DNA of 64,000 bases from CAVRGQ01 sp963720785 (lineage in GTDB: Bacteria; Actinomycetota; Acidimicrobiia; IMCC26256; DASPTH01): positions 620,001 through 684,000 of the forward strand of contig CAVRGQ010000004.1 in assembly GCA_963720785.1 (NCBI GenBank), read 5' to 3'. This document shows positions 21,001-29,571 of the stretch, piece after piece (position 1 is the first letter of the stretch; the number at the start of each line of letters is the position of its first letter). A program made the translations under genes and the position numbers. The notes under the pieces were generated by a model. The model worked only from the letters and a program-made list of their open reading frames with translations. It ran no database searches and was not told the origin of the DNA.

Positions 21001-21450
21001 GTGAGTGGCGCGGAGACCAAGGTCGGGATCGTCGAGTGGGCGGGTCGCATCCGCAGCGCGCGGTCGATCGAGATGCGGCTGGCGGCCACGTTCGGCACGT
21101 GGTTGCAGCGGGTGGAGGAGCCCCAGTCCAAACTGCTGCTCGCCCGCCACGCCCGGCACTTCGCCTGGCACGCCGACCTGTGGGACGGACTGGTGCCGGT
21201 CCTCCACGACGTCGCCGTCCCCGACGGCGTGAGCGACCCGGGGATCCAGGAGGCCGTCGCCGCACTGGGGGCGGTCACCGGCCCGGCCGGCGTGTACGAG
21301 GACGTCCTGCCCCACGTGGTGGGCGCCTACCGGCGCTGGGCCGAGGAGGCCAGCCCGGTGGCGGAGCGCCCCATCATGCGGGTGCTCGACCTCACCCTCC
21401 GCGACGTCGATTTCGACGCCCAGGAGGGCCACGAGCACTTCACGGGTTGA
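21001..21450 (+). CDS. Conserved helical protein of unknown function
   Basis: 149 residues from GTG 21001, reading VSGAETKVGIVEWAGRIRSARSIEMRLAATFGTWLQ. The chain is predicted all-helical, with regularly spaced His, Glu and Trp residues (LLLARHARHFAWHADLWDGLVPVLHD), which recalls ferritin-like four-helix bundles, but I cannot identify a diiron motif. An ATG at 20984 opens MEQHER and hits a stop overlapping the GTG. Restoring four bases (GCGC) there would give MEQHERAVSGAETKVG, so the true start may be 20984. It is followed by 138 bases before the sigma factor gene. Confidence 0.6.
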   Translation: MSGAETKVGIVEWAGRIRSARSIEMRLAATFGTWLQRVEEPQSKLLLARHARHFAWHADLWDGLVPVLHDVAVPDGVSDPGIQEAVAALGAVTGPAGVYEDVLPHVVGAYRRWAEEASPVAERPIMRVLDLTLRDVDFDAQEGHEHFTG

Positions 21451-21500
21451 CGCTCCCATGAACATTGCCTGAACGGGGCTCAGCGAGCGGGAGTCGGTTT

Positions 21501-21529
21501 TTGGTGCCTCTTGACGCCACCGGTATCTT
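21501..21529 (+). promoter_or_regulatory. Candidate promoter of the HrdB-like sigma gene
   Basis: TTGGTG and TATCTT are separated by 17 bases, about 60 bases before the GTG start of the sigma factor. The match to the sigma-70 consensus is only partial. The gap between 21451 and 21588 holds no gene. Confidence 0.3.
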
Positions 21530-21588
21530 GAGGTTCACCAGCGCCGGGTCCACCCGGCACGACACAGTCCTGAAAGTGGGGTCGCCCG

Positions 21589-22527
21589 GTGGCGAAGGAG
21601 CGTGTCGAGCGGGACGAGGAAGATCTCGTCCGCCTCTATCTCACGGACATCGGTCAGTACCCGCTGCTGACGAAGGACGACGAAGTTCGCCTCGCGCAAC
21701 AGATCGAGAACGGCAACGCCGCCCGTGAGAGTCTCCTCGAGGGTGGCAAGCAGCTCACCCCCACGAAGAAGCGCGAGCTGCGGCGCGTGGCCCGCGAGGG
21801 CGACGACGCCCAGCGCACGTTCGTGCAGTCGAACCTGCGCCTCGTGGTGTCGATCGCGAAGAAGTACCAGGCGTCGGGCCTGCCGCTCCTCGACCTGATC
21901 CAGGAGGGCAACCTCGGCCTGATGCACGCGGTCGAGAAGTTCGACTGGCGCAAGGGCTTCAAGTTCTCCACCTACGCCACGTGGTGGATCCGCCAGGCCA
22001 TCACCCGCGGCATCGCCAACACCGGCCGCACCATCCGTCTCCCCGTGCACGCGGGCGACACGCTGGCCCGGCTGCAGAAGGCCCGCTCGCGCCTGGAGCT
22101 CAAGCTCGGTCGCCCGGCCACGTTGTCGGAGCTCTCGGCCGAGGTCGAGATGCCCGAGGACAAGGTCACCGAGGCGCTGCGCTTCGCGGCCGAGCCCCTC
22201 TCGCTCTCCGAGCCCCTGCGCGAAGACGGCGACGCCGAGCTCGGCGACATCGTCGAGGACCGCTCGGCCGAGTCGCCCTTCGAGGTCGCGGCCACCGCGC
22301 TGCTGCCCGACGAGATCGAGAAGCTGCTCGCCCCGCTCGACGAGCGTGAGCGTCAGATCCTCGCCCTCCGCTTCGGGCTCGACCGTGGTGAGCCCCGCAC
22401 GCTCGAGGAGGTGGGGGAGCACTTCAACCTCACCCGTGAGCGCATCCGCCAGATCGAGGCCCGGGCGATGAGCAAGCTGCGCCACCCGTCGGCCGACACC
22501 GGCGCCCGCGACCTCCTCGCCGTCTGA
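21589..22527 (+). CDS. Principal-type RNA polymerase sigma factor (SigA/SigB/HrdB group)
   Basis: 312 residues. Region 1.2 is DLVRLYLTDIGQYPLLT; regions 2.1-2.4 contain NLRLVVSIAKKYQASGLPLLDLIQEGNLGLMHAVEKFDWRKG and FSTYATWWIRQAITRGI; region 3 contains TLARLQKARSRLELKLGRPAT; region 4.2 contains LEEVGEHFNLTRERIRQIEARAMSKLRHP. It lacks the long N-terminal region 1.1 and lysine-rich extension of the actinobacterial housekeeping factor, so it may be a SigB-like group 2 factor rather than the primary one. The start is GTG 21589. A palindromic repeat follows six bases after the stop. Confidence 0.9.
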   Translation: MAKERVERDEEDLVRLYLTDIGQYPLLTKDDEVRLAQQIENGNAARESLLEGGKQLTPTKKRELRRVAREGDDAQRTFVQSNLRLVVSIAKKYQASGLPLLDLIQEGNLGLMHAVEKFDWRKGFKFSTYATWWIRQAITRGIANTGRTIRLPVHAGDTLARLQKARSRLELKLGRPATLSELSAEVEMPEDKVTEALRFAAEPLSLSEPLREDGDAELGDIVEDRSAESPFEVAATALLPDEIEKLLAPLDERERQILALRFGLDRGEPRTLEEVGEHFNLTRERIRQIEARAMSKLRHPSADTGARDLLAV

Positions 22528-22533
22528 CCCCAC

Positions 22534-22584
22534 CGAACTTGCGTCGCTCGAGGCCCCTCTAGGTCGGATCTGGACGCAAGTTCG
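22534..22584. repeat. 51-bp palindromic repeat, copy B
   Basis: The arms CGAACTTGCGTC and GACGCAAGTTCG are perfect 12-bp reverse complements with a 27-base loop. It starts six bases after the sigma factor stop codon. Length and pattern (CG-N5-GCGTC ... GACGC-N5-CG) match the copies at 12807, 41650 and 42655, while the N5 bases differ and covary between arms. The rest of the 22528-22641 gap shows only a purine-rich ribosome-binding site before the next gene. Confidence 0.75.
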
Positions 22585-22641
22585 AGCGCGCAGGTCAACC
22601 TGAGCGTGTAGGTCGGCGTCGTTCCCGGTGAGGGGAGGGGG

Positions 22642-23139
22642 ATGACCACCGCGGACGACGGCTGGGGTGAGCTCGCGGCGCTGTACCGCGAGCACGCGCG
22701 CCCGCTGGTCCGGTTGGCCGTCCTCCTCGTCGACGACGTCGGCATCGCGGAGGAGATCGTGCAGGACGCGTTCGTGCTCGTCCATCGGCGCATGGGTCGC
22801 GACGACCAGGTCGAGCGCCCGGTTGCCTACCTGCGCACCACGGTGGTGAACCTGTCGCGCTCCCGGCTGCGGCGGCGGTACGTCGCGTTGCGACACCCGG
22901 GGCTGGTGGAGCGCGACGCGCCGCCGGCCGACGATCGGGTCGGCATGAGCGACGACCAGCGTACGGTGATCGCCGCGCTGCAGCGACTGCCGCGCCGTCA
23001 GCGCGAGGTGCTCGTCTTGCGCTACTGGTCGGAGCTGTCGGAGGACGAGATCGCCGCGACGCTCGGCATCTCGAACGGCTCGGTGAAGACCCACGCGCAC
23101 CGCGGCATGGCCGCGCTCGAGCAGGAGCTCGGGGCATGA
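22642..23139 (+). CDS. ECF RNA polymerase sigma factor (SigE-like family)
   Basis: 165 residues. Sigma region 2 reads LYREHARPLVRLAVLLVDDVGIAEEIVQDAFVLVHRR, with RPVAYLRTTVVNLSRSRLRRR. Region 4 reads LQRLPRRQREVLVLRYWSELSEDEIAATLGISNGSVKTHAHRGM. It is the usual size for an ECF factor. The ATG at 22642 follows a strong GGGGAGGGGG ribosome-binding site. The last four bases overlap the start of the next gene (ATGA), whose membrane protein is the likely anti-sigma or sensor partner. Confidence 0.92.
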   Translation: MTTADDGWGELAALYREHARPLVRLAVLLVDDVGIAEEIVQDAFVLVHRRMGRDDQVERPVAYLRTTVVNLSRSRLRRRYVALRHPGLVERDAPPADDRVGMSDDQRTVIAALQRLPRRQREVLVLRYWSELSEDEIAATLGISNGSVKTHAHRGMAALEQELGA

Positions 23140-24215
23140 CGGTCGAACGGCGGCTGCGCGACGCGATGCAGGCGCGAGTGGAGGGGGTCGACACGCCGGC
23201 GATGGCGGTGCGCCCCGAGCGGAGGCGACGCGTGTGGCCCGCGGTCGCGGCCGGCTTCGCGATCGTGCTGGTGGTCGCCCTCGCCGTCGCGTTGATCGCG
23301 CGCCACGACGGCGGCGACGCGGTGCACCCAGCCGCGACGCCCTACCCGTCGCGCATCGTCGCGGTGACCACCGACGGCCGGGTGATCCTCGCTTCCTCGA
23401 AGGACGGCCACGCTCTCCGCACACTGGCCAGCGACGCGCTGGCCGGCGGCGGACTGGCCGTGAGCCCGGATGGCCGTACCGTCTACTACGCGGAGATCGA
23501 GCAGGTGTCCTGCCCGGGTGATCCGGTCCCCGTGACGCGGATCATGGCGGTTCCCGTGCAGGGCGGCACCCCCCAGGAGATCGCCACGAACGTCCGGTAC
23601 CCGACGGTGAGTCCCGACGGGCGCTACCTCGCGTTCACCGGGATCCCCAATTGCTCGGATGCGGGGCAGTCCGTGCTGGTGAAGGATTTGAAGGGGGGAG
23701 CCTCTTCGACGGAGCCCTACGACCGATCGTGGAGCCCGAAGGTGTTCGCAGACACGACCCTCCGCGGGATCGGGGGGCTCTCCTGGGCTCCGGACAGTCG
23801 CCACCTCCTCTTCACCTGGTTCGACGCTCCCGGCGGCCAGTACACCGGTGTGCTCGACACTCGCGCGCCGAGCACCACGTTCCTCGACACGTCGCCGCGA
23901 GTGAGGGCGGCGGTGGACACGACCCTGTGCTGCTACCTGGGCACACGTGACACCCTCGTCGCGACCGTGATCGCCCAGGACCGGGAGCACACCTGGACGG
24001 CCGACCCGACGTCCGGCAGGTTGCTCGACCAGCTCTCCTGCTGCGGCACGGTCGTCTCGACCGATCGGGCCGGCGCCGCGTTCCTGACCTACTGGACCGA
24101 CCCGACCCATCCCGGCGGTCTCTACCGCTGGACCCTCGCCGACCGCCACCGGGTCTTCCTCGGATCGCTCCTCGCGACTGGCGCCTGGGTGCCCGAGGCA
24201 GGCGCCGCCCGGTAA
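23136..24215 (+). CDS. Membrane protein with TolB-like beta-propeller, partner of the ECF sigma factor
   Basis: 359 residues. A short cytoplasmic part (ERRLRDAMQARVEGVDTPAMAVRPERRRR) precedes one transmembrane helix (VWPAVAAGFAIVLVVALAVALIA). The outside part has repeated propeller blades of the TolB/PD40 kind (LAVSPDGRTVYYAE; YPTVSPDGRYLAFTG; GGLSWAPDSRHLLFTW). Because the gene is coupled to an ECF sigma gene by ATGA, it could hold or sense for the sigma factor, although no zinc anti-sigma motif is visible in its short cytoplasmic tail. Cysteines in TTLCCYLGTRD and LSCCGTV are unusual. Confidence 0.75.
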   Translation: MTVERRLRDAMQARVEGVDTPAMAVRPERRRRVWPAVAAGFAIVLVVALAVALIARHDGGDAVHPAATPYPSRIVAVTTDGRVILASSKDGHALRTLASDALAGGGLAVSPDGRTVYYAEIEQVSCPGDPVPVTRIMAVPVQGGTPQEIATNVRYPTVSPDGRYLAFTGIPNCSDAGQSVLVKDLKGGASSTEPYDRSWSPKVFADTTLRGIGGLSWAPDSRHLLFTWFDAPGGQYTGVLDTRAPSTTFLDTSPRVRAAVDTTLCCYLGTRDTLVATVIAQDREHTWTADPTSGRLLDQLSCCGTVVSTDRAGAAFLTYWTDPTHPGGLYRWTLADRHRVFLGSLLATGAWVPEAGAAR

Positions 24216-24231
24216 TGAGATACTGCGGCAC

Positions 24232-26448
24232 ATGGAACGACACACGATCACGTGTCCACTGTGCGAGTGCATGTGCGGGCTGCAGGTCGACGTCGAGGGC
24301 GACGCGGTCACGCTGATCCGCGGCGACCGCGACGACGTGTGGTCGAAGGGCTACCTCTGCCCCAAGGGCACCACGCTCGGCAAGCTCCACGCCGATCCCG
24401 ATCGCATCCGCGTGCCGATGGTCCGCGACCGCGACACCGACACGTGGCTCGAGGTGTCGTGGGAGGAGGCCTTCGCCCGCTGCGAGGAGCTGATCCACGG
24501 CGTCGTGCAACGTCACGGCATCGAGTCGTGCACCGCGTTCGTCGGCAACCCCGCCGGTCACAACTTCGACCTGCAGCGCTACATGGCGCTGCTCATCGGC
24601 AACGCCGGGTTCCACCACATCTACAGCGCGGGCACCGTCGACCAGTGGCCCAAGAACGTCGCGTGCGTCCTCATGTACGGGAACATGTGGAAGATCCCCA
24701 CGCCCGACATCCAGCGCACCGACTACCTCGTCATCATGGGCGGCAACCCGCAGGCGTCGGGGGGTTCGTTGCTCGCGTGCCCCGACGTGCTCGGCGAAAT
24801 GGACAAGATCCGCGAGCGTGGCGGGCGTGTGGTCGTCGTCGACCCGCGTCGCACCGGCACCGCCGACCACGCCGACGAGTGGGTGCCGATCCTGCCGGGC
24901 GCCGACGCCGCCTTCCTCCTTGCCATGTGCCACGTGCTGTTTGCCGAGGACCTCGTCGATGTCGGCGACGTCGCCGACATCGTGAAGGGCGTCGACGCGG
25001 TGCGCGCGCTGTGCGCGGACGTCACACCCGAATCCGTGGAGGCGTTCACGCGCGTGCCTGCCGACACGACGCGTCGCATCGCGCGCGAGTTCGCCGCGGC
25101 GCCGAGCGGCGCGGTGTACGGACGCATCGGGCTGTGCAACCAGGAGTTCGGCACCCTCGCGTCGTACCTCGTCGACGTGGTGAACATCCTGGTCGGCAAG
25201 TTCGACCGGCCGGGTGGCCTGATGTTCGGCAACCCCATCAACTGGCCGCTCGGCTGGATGGCGTCGACCGCGAAGAACGGCCTGCCCGAGTTCGGTCGCT
25301 GGAAGTCGCGGGTGTCGGGGGTGCCCGAGGTGCTCGGTCAGATTCCGTGCGGCGTGATGGCCGAGGAGATCGCCGCGCCGGGCGACGGACAGATCAAGTT
25401 CCTCGTGACCATCGCCGGCAACCCGGTGATCAGCGTGCCCGACTCCGCGAAGCTCGAGGAGGCGTTGCCGCTGCTCGAGGGCATGATCTCGATCGACAAC
25501 TACCTCAACGAGACGACGCGCTTCGCCGACGTGCTCCTGCCCGGTGCGTCACCACTGGAGCAGCCGCACTACGACGACATCATGTGGGGCTGGGCGGCCC
25601 GCAGCGCGGGGAAGTGGAACGACGCGATCTTCCCGCGTGACGCGTCCGTGCCCACGGAGGCGGAGGTCCTCGCCCATCTCGGTTGGCTGTTCACCGGCAA
25701 GACGAACGACACGTTCGACTTCGCCACGCTCGACGACGCATGGTTCGGCGCGCTGTGCCGGTCGCAGGGCCTCGACGCTGCGGAGATCGGCAAGCACTAC
25801 GACCACGGTGGCGGCGAGCGCCTCGTCGACCTCACGATCCGCACCGGTCTGTTCGGCGACCGCTACGGGGCGAACCCCGACGGCCTCACGCTCGAGAAGA
25901 TCAAGGCATCCGAGCACGGCGTCGACATGGGTCCGCTCGTGCCGCGTGCGCGCGAGATGGTGTGCACGCCCGACGGCATGATCGAGCTCGCGCCCGAGTA
26001 CATCACCGCCGACGTGCCGCGCCTGTTGCGCCGCGCCGCGGCCGCGTCGGACGCGCAGGACGGTCTCGTGCTGATCAGCCGTCGCCACCTCCGTTCGAAG
26101 AACACGTGGCTGCACAACGTGAAGGTGCTGGTGAAGGGCAAGGACCGCTGCACGCTGCTCGTGCATCCGGAGGACGCCACCGCCGCGCAGCTCGTCGACG
26201 GCGGGATCGCGCGGGTGAGCTCCGAGGCCGGCAGCATCGAGGTGCCGGTGGAGGTGTCCGACGAGATGATGCCGGGCGTGGTGTCGCTGCCGCACGGGTG
26301 GGGGCACGACCGCCCCGGCACTCGCCTGTCGGTGGCCCGGGAGCACGCCGGCGTGAACAACAACCTGCTTGCGCCCGCGCACTTCTACGACCCGCTCTCG
26401 AACAACCACGCGGTCAACGGCATCCCCGTGGAGGTCGTGCCGGCGTAG
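24232..26448 (+). CDS. Molybdopterin-dependent oxidoreductase (formate dehydrogenase/DMSO reductase superfamily)
   Basis: 738 residues. The N-terminus binds a [4Fe-4S] cluster through CPLCECMCG and, about 27 residues later, GYLCPKGTT. Domains II and III follow (FVGNPAGHNF, DYLVIMGGNPQASGG, VVVVDPRRTGTADHADEWVPILPGAD) and the C-terminal cofactor domain IV ends LLAPAHFYDPLSNNHAVNGIPVEV. At the position where formate dehydrogenases carry Sec or Cys the sequence reads YSAGTVDQWPKN, so the metal ligand is probably serine or another residue. No TAT signal is seen, so the enzyme is cytoplasmic. It uses bis-MGD; the substrate is unknown. The start is ATG 24232. A tRNA-Sec gene lies 20 bases downstream on the other strand. 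Confidence 0.88.
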   Translation: MERHTITCPLCECMCGLQVDVEGDAVTLIRGDRDDVWSKGYLCPKGTTLGKLHADPDRIRVPMVRDRDTDTWLEVSWEEAFARCEELIHGVVQRHGIESCTAFVGNPAGHNFDLQRYMALLIGNAGFHHIYSAGTVDQWPKNVACVLMYGNMWKIPTPDIQRTDYLVIMGGNPQASGGSLLACPDVLGEMDKIRERGGRVVVVDPRRTGTADHADEWVPILPGADAAFLLAMCHVLFAEDLVDVGDVADIVKGVDAVRALCADVTPESVEAFTRVPADTTRRIAREFAAAPSGAVYGRIGLCNQEFGTLASYLVDVVNILVGKFDRPGGLMFGNPINWPLGWMASTAKNGLPEFGRWKSRVSGVPEVLGQIPCGVMAEEIAAPGDGQIKFLVTIAGNPVISVPDSAKLEEALPLLEGMISIDNYLNETTRFADVLLPGASPLEQPHYDDIMWGWAARSAGKWNDAIFPRDASVPTEAEVLAHLGWLFTGKTNDTFDFATLDDAWFGALCRSQGLDAAEIGKHYDHGGGERLVDLTIRTGLFGDRYGANPDGLTLEKIKASEHGVDMGPLVPRAREMVCTPDGMIELAPEYITADVPRLLRRAAAASDAQDGLVLISRRHLRSKNTWLHNVKVLVKGKDRCTLLVHPEDATAAQLVDGGIARVSSEAGSIEVPVEVSDEMMPGVVSLPHGWGHDRPGTRLSVAREHAGVNNNLLAPAHFYDPLSNNHAVNGIPVEVVPA

Positions 26449-26468
26449 CCGGTGCCTCTGGTGGTGAT

Positions 26469-26562
26469 TGGCGGAGGCGGCAGGAATCGAACCCACCGGA
26501 CGGGGATCACCCGTCCCACTCGTTTTGAAGACGAGGGGGGCCACCAGACCCCGTTCACCTCC
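26469..26562 (-). tRNA. selC: tRNA-Sec (anticodon TCA)
   Basis: The minus strand folds as a selenocysteine tRNA of 94 bases including an encoded CCA (26469-26471) and discriminator G at 26472. It starts GGAGGTGAACGG, has a long D stem (GGGG ... CCCC), anticodon arm CTCGT-CTTCAAA-ACGAG with anticodon TCA, a long variable arm (GGACGGG ... CCCGTCC), the T loop GGGTTCGATTCC, and ends GCCGCCTCC-G-CCA. The acceptor stem has one A-C mismatch at its eighth position. The long variable arm and extended D stem exclude an ordinary suppressor tRNA. The selA, selB and selD genes are not in the window. Confidence 0.88.
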
Positions 26563-26664
26563 ACCAGCAGTCTGGCATCTCCGGCCGGTACCAGGTTTCC
26601 TTTGAGGTGGGGCGCCCGGAGGCGTACGATGCCCGTGGTCGTCGACGCGGAAGGAACCATCCCA

Positions 26665-26742
26665 ATGAAGAAGATCCTGATCGTCCTCATCCTCGCTGCC
26701 ATCGGTGTTGCCGTGGTGAAGAAGGTGCGAGCCGAGGCCTAG
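26665..26742 (+). CDS. Very small membrane peptide (DLW-39-like)
   Basis: 25 residues: MKKILIVLILAAIGVAVVKK then VRAEA. It is a single hydrophobic helix with basic flanks. A good ribosome-binding site (GGAAGGA) lies about 8 bases before ATG 26665. It resembles the N-terminal part of small actinobacterial DLW-39 family proteins but lacks their C-terminal DLW motif, so the assignment is tentative. Function unknown. Confidence 0.5.
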   Translation: MKKILIVLILAAIGVAVVKKVRAEA

Positions 26743-26760
26743 AGCCTCCGCCGACAATTC

Positions 26761-27537
26761 CTAGAGCGATTCGGGGCCCGCTTCGGCGGGCCCTGTCGCG
26801 TCCGGCGCGCGGGCGCCCGCCTCGCGGGCGTCGCCCGCCCGCTCCAGCGCCACGAGCGCGAAATAGGTGACCGCGATCCCCACACCCTGCAGGGGGGTGA
26901 GCAGCACGTCGACGGCATAGAACGCGAGGACGTGCACCCATCGGTCGACGTCGCGCAGCAGCCACTCCACGAGCGCGCCGGTGCCCTCGCCGACGAGGAT
27001 CACCATCGCGGCGAGCCCGGAGACCCGCCAGAACTGGCCGCGCACGAGGTGCGCGCTGCGACGGAAGGCGGCGCGCACGCCGAGCCGCTCCACCACGATC
27101 ACCGGCCCGTAGAGCGTGAGGAACACCACCACCAGGATCCCGGGCACGATCAGCAACAAGAGGCCGACGACCGCGAGCACCTCGTACGCCACGGTGGCGA
27201 GCACGAGCGTGACCCACGGAACCTCGGCCAGGAACTCGCGGAACGACGGCAGGCGGTGGCCGTGCAGATCGGTGCCGACCATCTTCTCCGCGGCGACGGC
27301 CTCCACCTCGGCGCTGCCGATCTCGAAGACGAGGATCACGAAGAGGTTCACGAGCGCGGTGGCGGGGTCGAACTTGCCGCTAGTGATCTTCACCGCGAAG
27401 TGGTAGCCGCCGAGCTCGAGCAGCGCGAGCGGTGCGAGCACGATCGCCGCGAGCAACCAGAGCTGGACCGCGTGCGCCCGCCACACGAGCAGTGTCGTGC
27501 GGACGACCTCGGCGACGGGCAGGCGTTCCTCTCGCAA
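26761..27537 (-). CDS. Multi-pass membrane protein (glycerophosphoryl diester phosphodiesterase-membrane-domain-like)
   Basis: 258 residues if TTG 27537 is used (LREERLPVAEVVRTTLLVWRAH). There are about five to six hydrophobic helices, including LWLLAAIVLAPLALLELGGYHF, LVLATVAYEVLAVVGLLLLI and VPGILVVVFLTLYGPVIVVE, with a conserved-looking turn GVRAAFRRSAHLVRGQFWRVSGL. This is the pattern of the DUF7847/YciC-like membrane proteins. No ATG or GTG is available near the first helix, so the start is uncertain; a much longer open frame upstream looks random. It is divergent from the Tad operon across about 150 bases. The C-terminal tail is Ala/Gly/Pro/Glu rich. Confidence 0.6.
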   Translation of the reverse strand: MREERLPVAEVVRTTLLVWRAHAVQLWLLAAIVLAPLALLELGGYHFAVKITSGKFDPATALVNLFVILVFEIGSAEVEAVAAEKMVGTDLHGHRLPSFREFLAEVPWVTLVLATVAYEVLAVVGLLLLIVPGILVVVFLTLYGPVIVVERLGVRAAFRRSAHLVRGQFWRVSGLAAMVILVGEGTGALVEWLLRDVDRWVHVLAFYAVDVLLTPLQGVGIAVTYFALVALERAGDAREAGARAPDATGPAEAGPESL

Positions 27538-27684
27538 GCGAGCGAATCCTAGAGGTGTGGTCGTGGCGGCCTGGATGAGGTTGGCCGCGTGACGCGATGG
27601 GCGTTCGTTCGTGTCTTGGTGACCACTTCCCTCCCGTCGCTTCCTCGGCGTCCGCAGGTGCCGGAACCCCCCAGGAGGAAAGTG

Positions 27685-28393
27685 GTGTTGCTCGCGTTGT
27701 GGTCCCCGAAAGGTGGAGCGGGTACGTCGGTGCTCGCGGCGGCGGTTGCGTTGACGGCGGCAGCGTGAGACAGATCGCGGTGCCGGGGTGCGGCTCGCCG
27801 ATCTCGCCGGCGACCTCCCCGCGGTGCTCGGCCTCGGCGCCGACCCCATGCTCGGTCTGGGCGACTGGCTGGCCGCCGGTCCCGAGGCACCCGGTGAGGC
27901 CCTCGACCGGTTCGTGGTCGAGGTGGCGGCCGGGGTGGGCCTGCTGCCACTCGGTACGGCCCGGCCCGATTCCCGGGCGGAGGCGGGTGCCGCGCTTGCC
28001 GTCGTGCTGCGCGACGGCGCGTGGCCGGTCGTCGCCGACTGTGGCGCGGGGTTCGAACCGGCGGTCCGGGCCTGCGCGGAGCTCGCCGACGCCACCGTTG
28101 CCGTGCTGCGCCCCTGCTACGTCGCGCTGCGCCGCGCCGTGCACTCGCCGATGCTCGCGTCCACGGTCGGTGTGGTGGTGGTCGAGGAACCGGGCCGGGC
28201 CCTCGGCACCAAGGAGGTCACCGAGGTCCTCGACCTCCCGGTGCTCGCCCGCATCCCGGTGCGCGACGAGATCTCGCGTGCGGTCGACGCCGGCATCCTC
28301 ACCACCCGGCTCCCGAATGCGCTGGCCCGGCCCGCCCGGCAGCTGGCGACGCGGGTCGGCATCCTCCCGGCGCGGCGGGGCGCCGCCGCGTGA
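27685..28393 (+). CDS. ssd: Septum-site-determining / TadZ-like P-loop protein (frameshift)
   Basis: About 236 residues when repaired. The start shows a deviant Walker A of the MinD/ParA type (LLALWSPKGGAGTSVLAAAVAL), followed by VRLADLAGDLPAVLGLGADP, and ends ARPARQLATRVGILPARRG. It corresponds to Ssd (Rv3660c-like), first gene of the actinobacterial Tad/Flp locus. As given, a stop appears at 27766; restoring one GC near 27762 gives ALTAARQRETDRGAGVRLADL. The AGGAGG at 27673-27678 best serves GTG 27685, which sets the start. It overlaps tadA by GTGA. Confidence 0.78.
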
Positions 28394-29571
28394 GCCACCG
28401 CGAGCGCGTGCTCAAGGAGCGGGTCCACGCCCGGCTCCTGGCCGAGGCCGACGACGACCTCACGCCCTCACCGGTGGTCGTGCGCGCCCGGATCGCGGAG
28501 CACCTGCGCGCCGAGGAGCCGCTCCTCGACGCGGTCCGGTTCGACGGGCTCCTCGCCGAGTTGGTCCACGAGGTCGCGGGGCTCGGCGCGCTCGAGCCGG
28601 TGTTGGCCGATCCCGGGGTCACGGAGGTCATGGTCAACGGTCCCGGGCGCGCCTACGTGGAGCGGGCCGGGGTGCTCGAGCCGGTCGCGCTCGATCTCGA
28701 CGCCGCGGCGATCGTGCGGCTCGCGGAGCGCATCGTCGCGCCGTTGGGTCTTCGCCTCGATCGCGCGTCGCCGATGGTCGACGCCCGGCTCGCCGACGGT
28801 TCCCGACTGCACGCGGTGCTGCCACCGCTCGCGGTCGACGGTCCCTGCCTCACGATCCGGCGCTTCGGCGCGCGCTCGCTCACCCTCGCCGACTTCGGCG
28901 TGCCGGCCGCGGCCGCGGCGTTGTTGCACGGGCTCGTCGCGGGCGGGGCGAACGTGTTGGTCGCGGGGGCCACCGGTGCGGGCAAGACCACCCTGCTCAA
29001 CTCGTTGTCGCGCGCGATTCCGGAGCGCGAGCGCGTGGTGACCATCGAGGAGACGGCCGAGTTGCGGCTCGCGCAACCGCACGTCGTGCGATTGGAGGCG
29101 CGTCCACCCAACGCGGAGGGCGCGGGCGCGGTGGCGGTGCGGGATCTCGTCCGCGCCGCGCTGCGGATGCGCCCCGATCGCATCGTCGTGGGCGAGGTGC
29201 GCGGCGGCGAGGCGCTCGACATGTTGCAGGCGCTCAACACCGGGCACGACGGCTCGCTGTGCACGATTCACGCCAACGGCCCTCGCGACGCGTTGCGGCG
29301 CCTCGAAACCCTCGCGCTGTTCGGGAGCGCGGCGCTGCCACTCGTCGCGGTGCGCGACCAGATCGTGTCGTGCATCGACGTGGTCGTCTTCGTCGCGCGC
29401 CGCGAGGGCCGGAGGGTGGTCACCGAGATCGCGGAGATCGTCGGTGCGGGAGCGTCCAGCGAGGCGGCCGCGCCGTCCACCCGCGCGCTCGCGCGACTCG
29501 ACGGCACGAGTCTGGTCGTCGTGGGTGCGCCCGCGCGTCCGGCGCGCCGTCCGGAATCGACCGTGCGATGA
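28390..29571 (+). CDS. tadA: TadA/CpaF-family secretion ATPase
   Basis: 393 residues. The N-terminal part shows LADPGVTEVMVNGPGRAYVERAG, common to CpaF ATPases. The nucleotide site has Walker A VAGATGAGKTTLLNSL, an Asp box (VVTIEETAELRL), Walker B RPDRIVVGEVRGGEALDML and a His box (NTGHDGSLCTIHAN). It powers assembly or retraction of Flp-type pili. The start is GTG 28390, overlapping ssd; the end overlaps tadB by ATGA. The gene is intact. Confidence 0.93.
   Translation: MSHRERVLKERVHARLLAEADDDLTPSPVVVRARIAEHLRAEEPLLDAVRFDGLLAELVHEVAGLGALEPVLADPGVTEVMVNGPGRAYVERAGVLEPVALDLDAAAIVRLAERIVAPLGLRLDRASPMVDARLADGSRLHAVLPPLAVDGPCLTIRRFGARSLTLADFGVPAAAAALLHGLVAGGANVLVAGATGAGKTTLLNSLSRAIPERERVVTIEETAELRLAQPHVVRLEARPPNAEGAGAVAVRDLVRAALRMRPDRIVVGEVRGGEALDMLQALNTGHDGSLCTIHANGPRDALRRLETLALFGSAALPLVAVRDQIVSCIDVVVFVARREGRRVVTEIAEIVGAGASSEAAAPSTRALARLDGTSLVVVGAPARPARRPESTVR

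Noticed and set aside
24232..26448. Selenocysteine in the molybdopterin oxidoreductase, suggested by the nearby tRNA-Sec
   Set aside because: The gene has no in-frame TGA, and the residue at the catalytic position lies in YSAGTVDQ.
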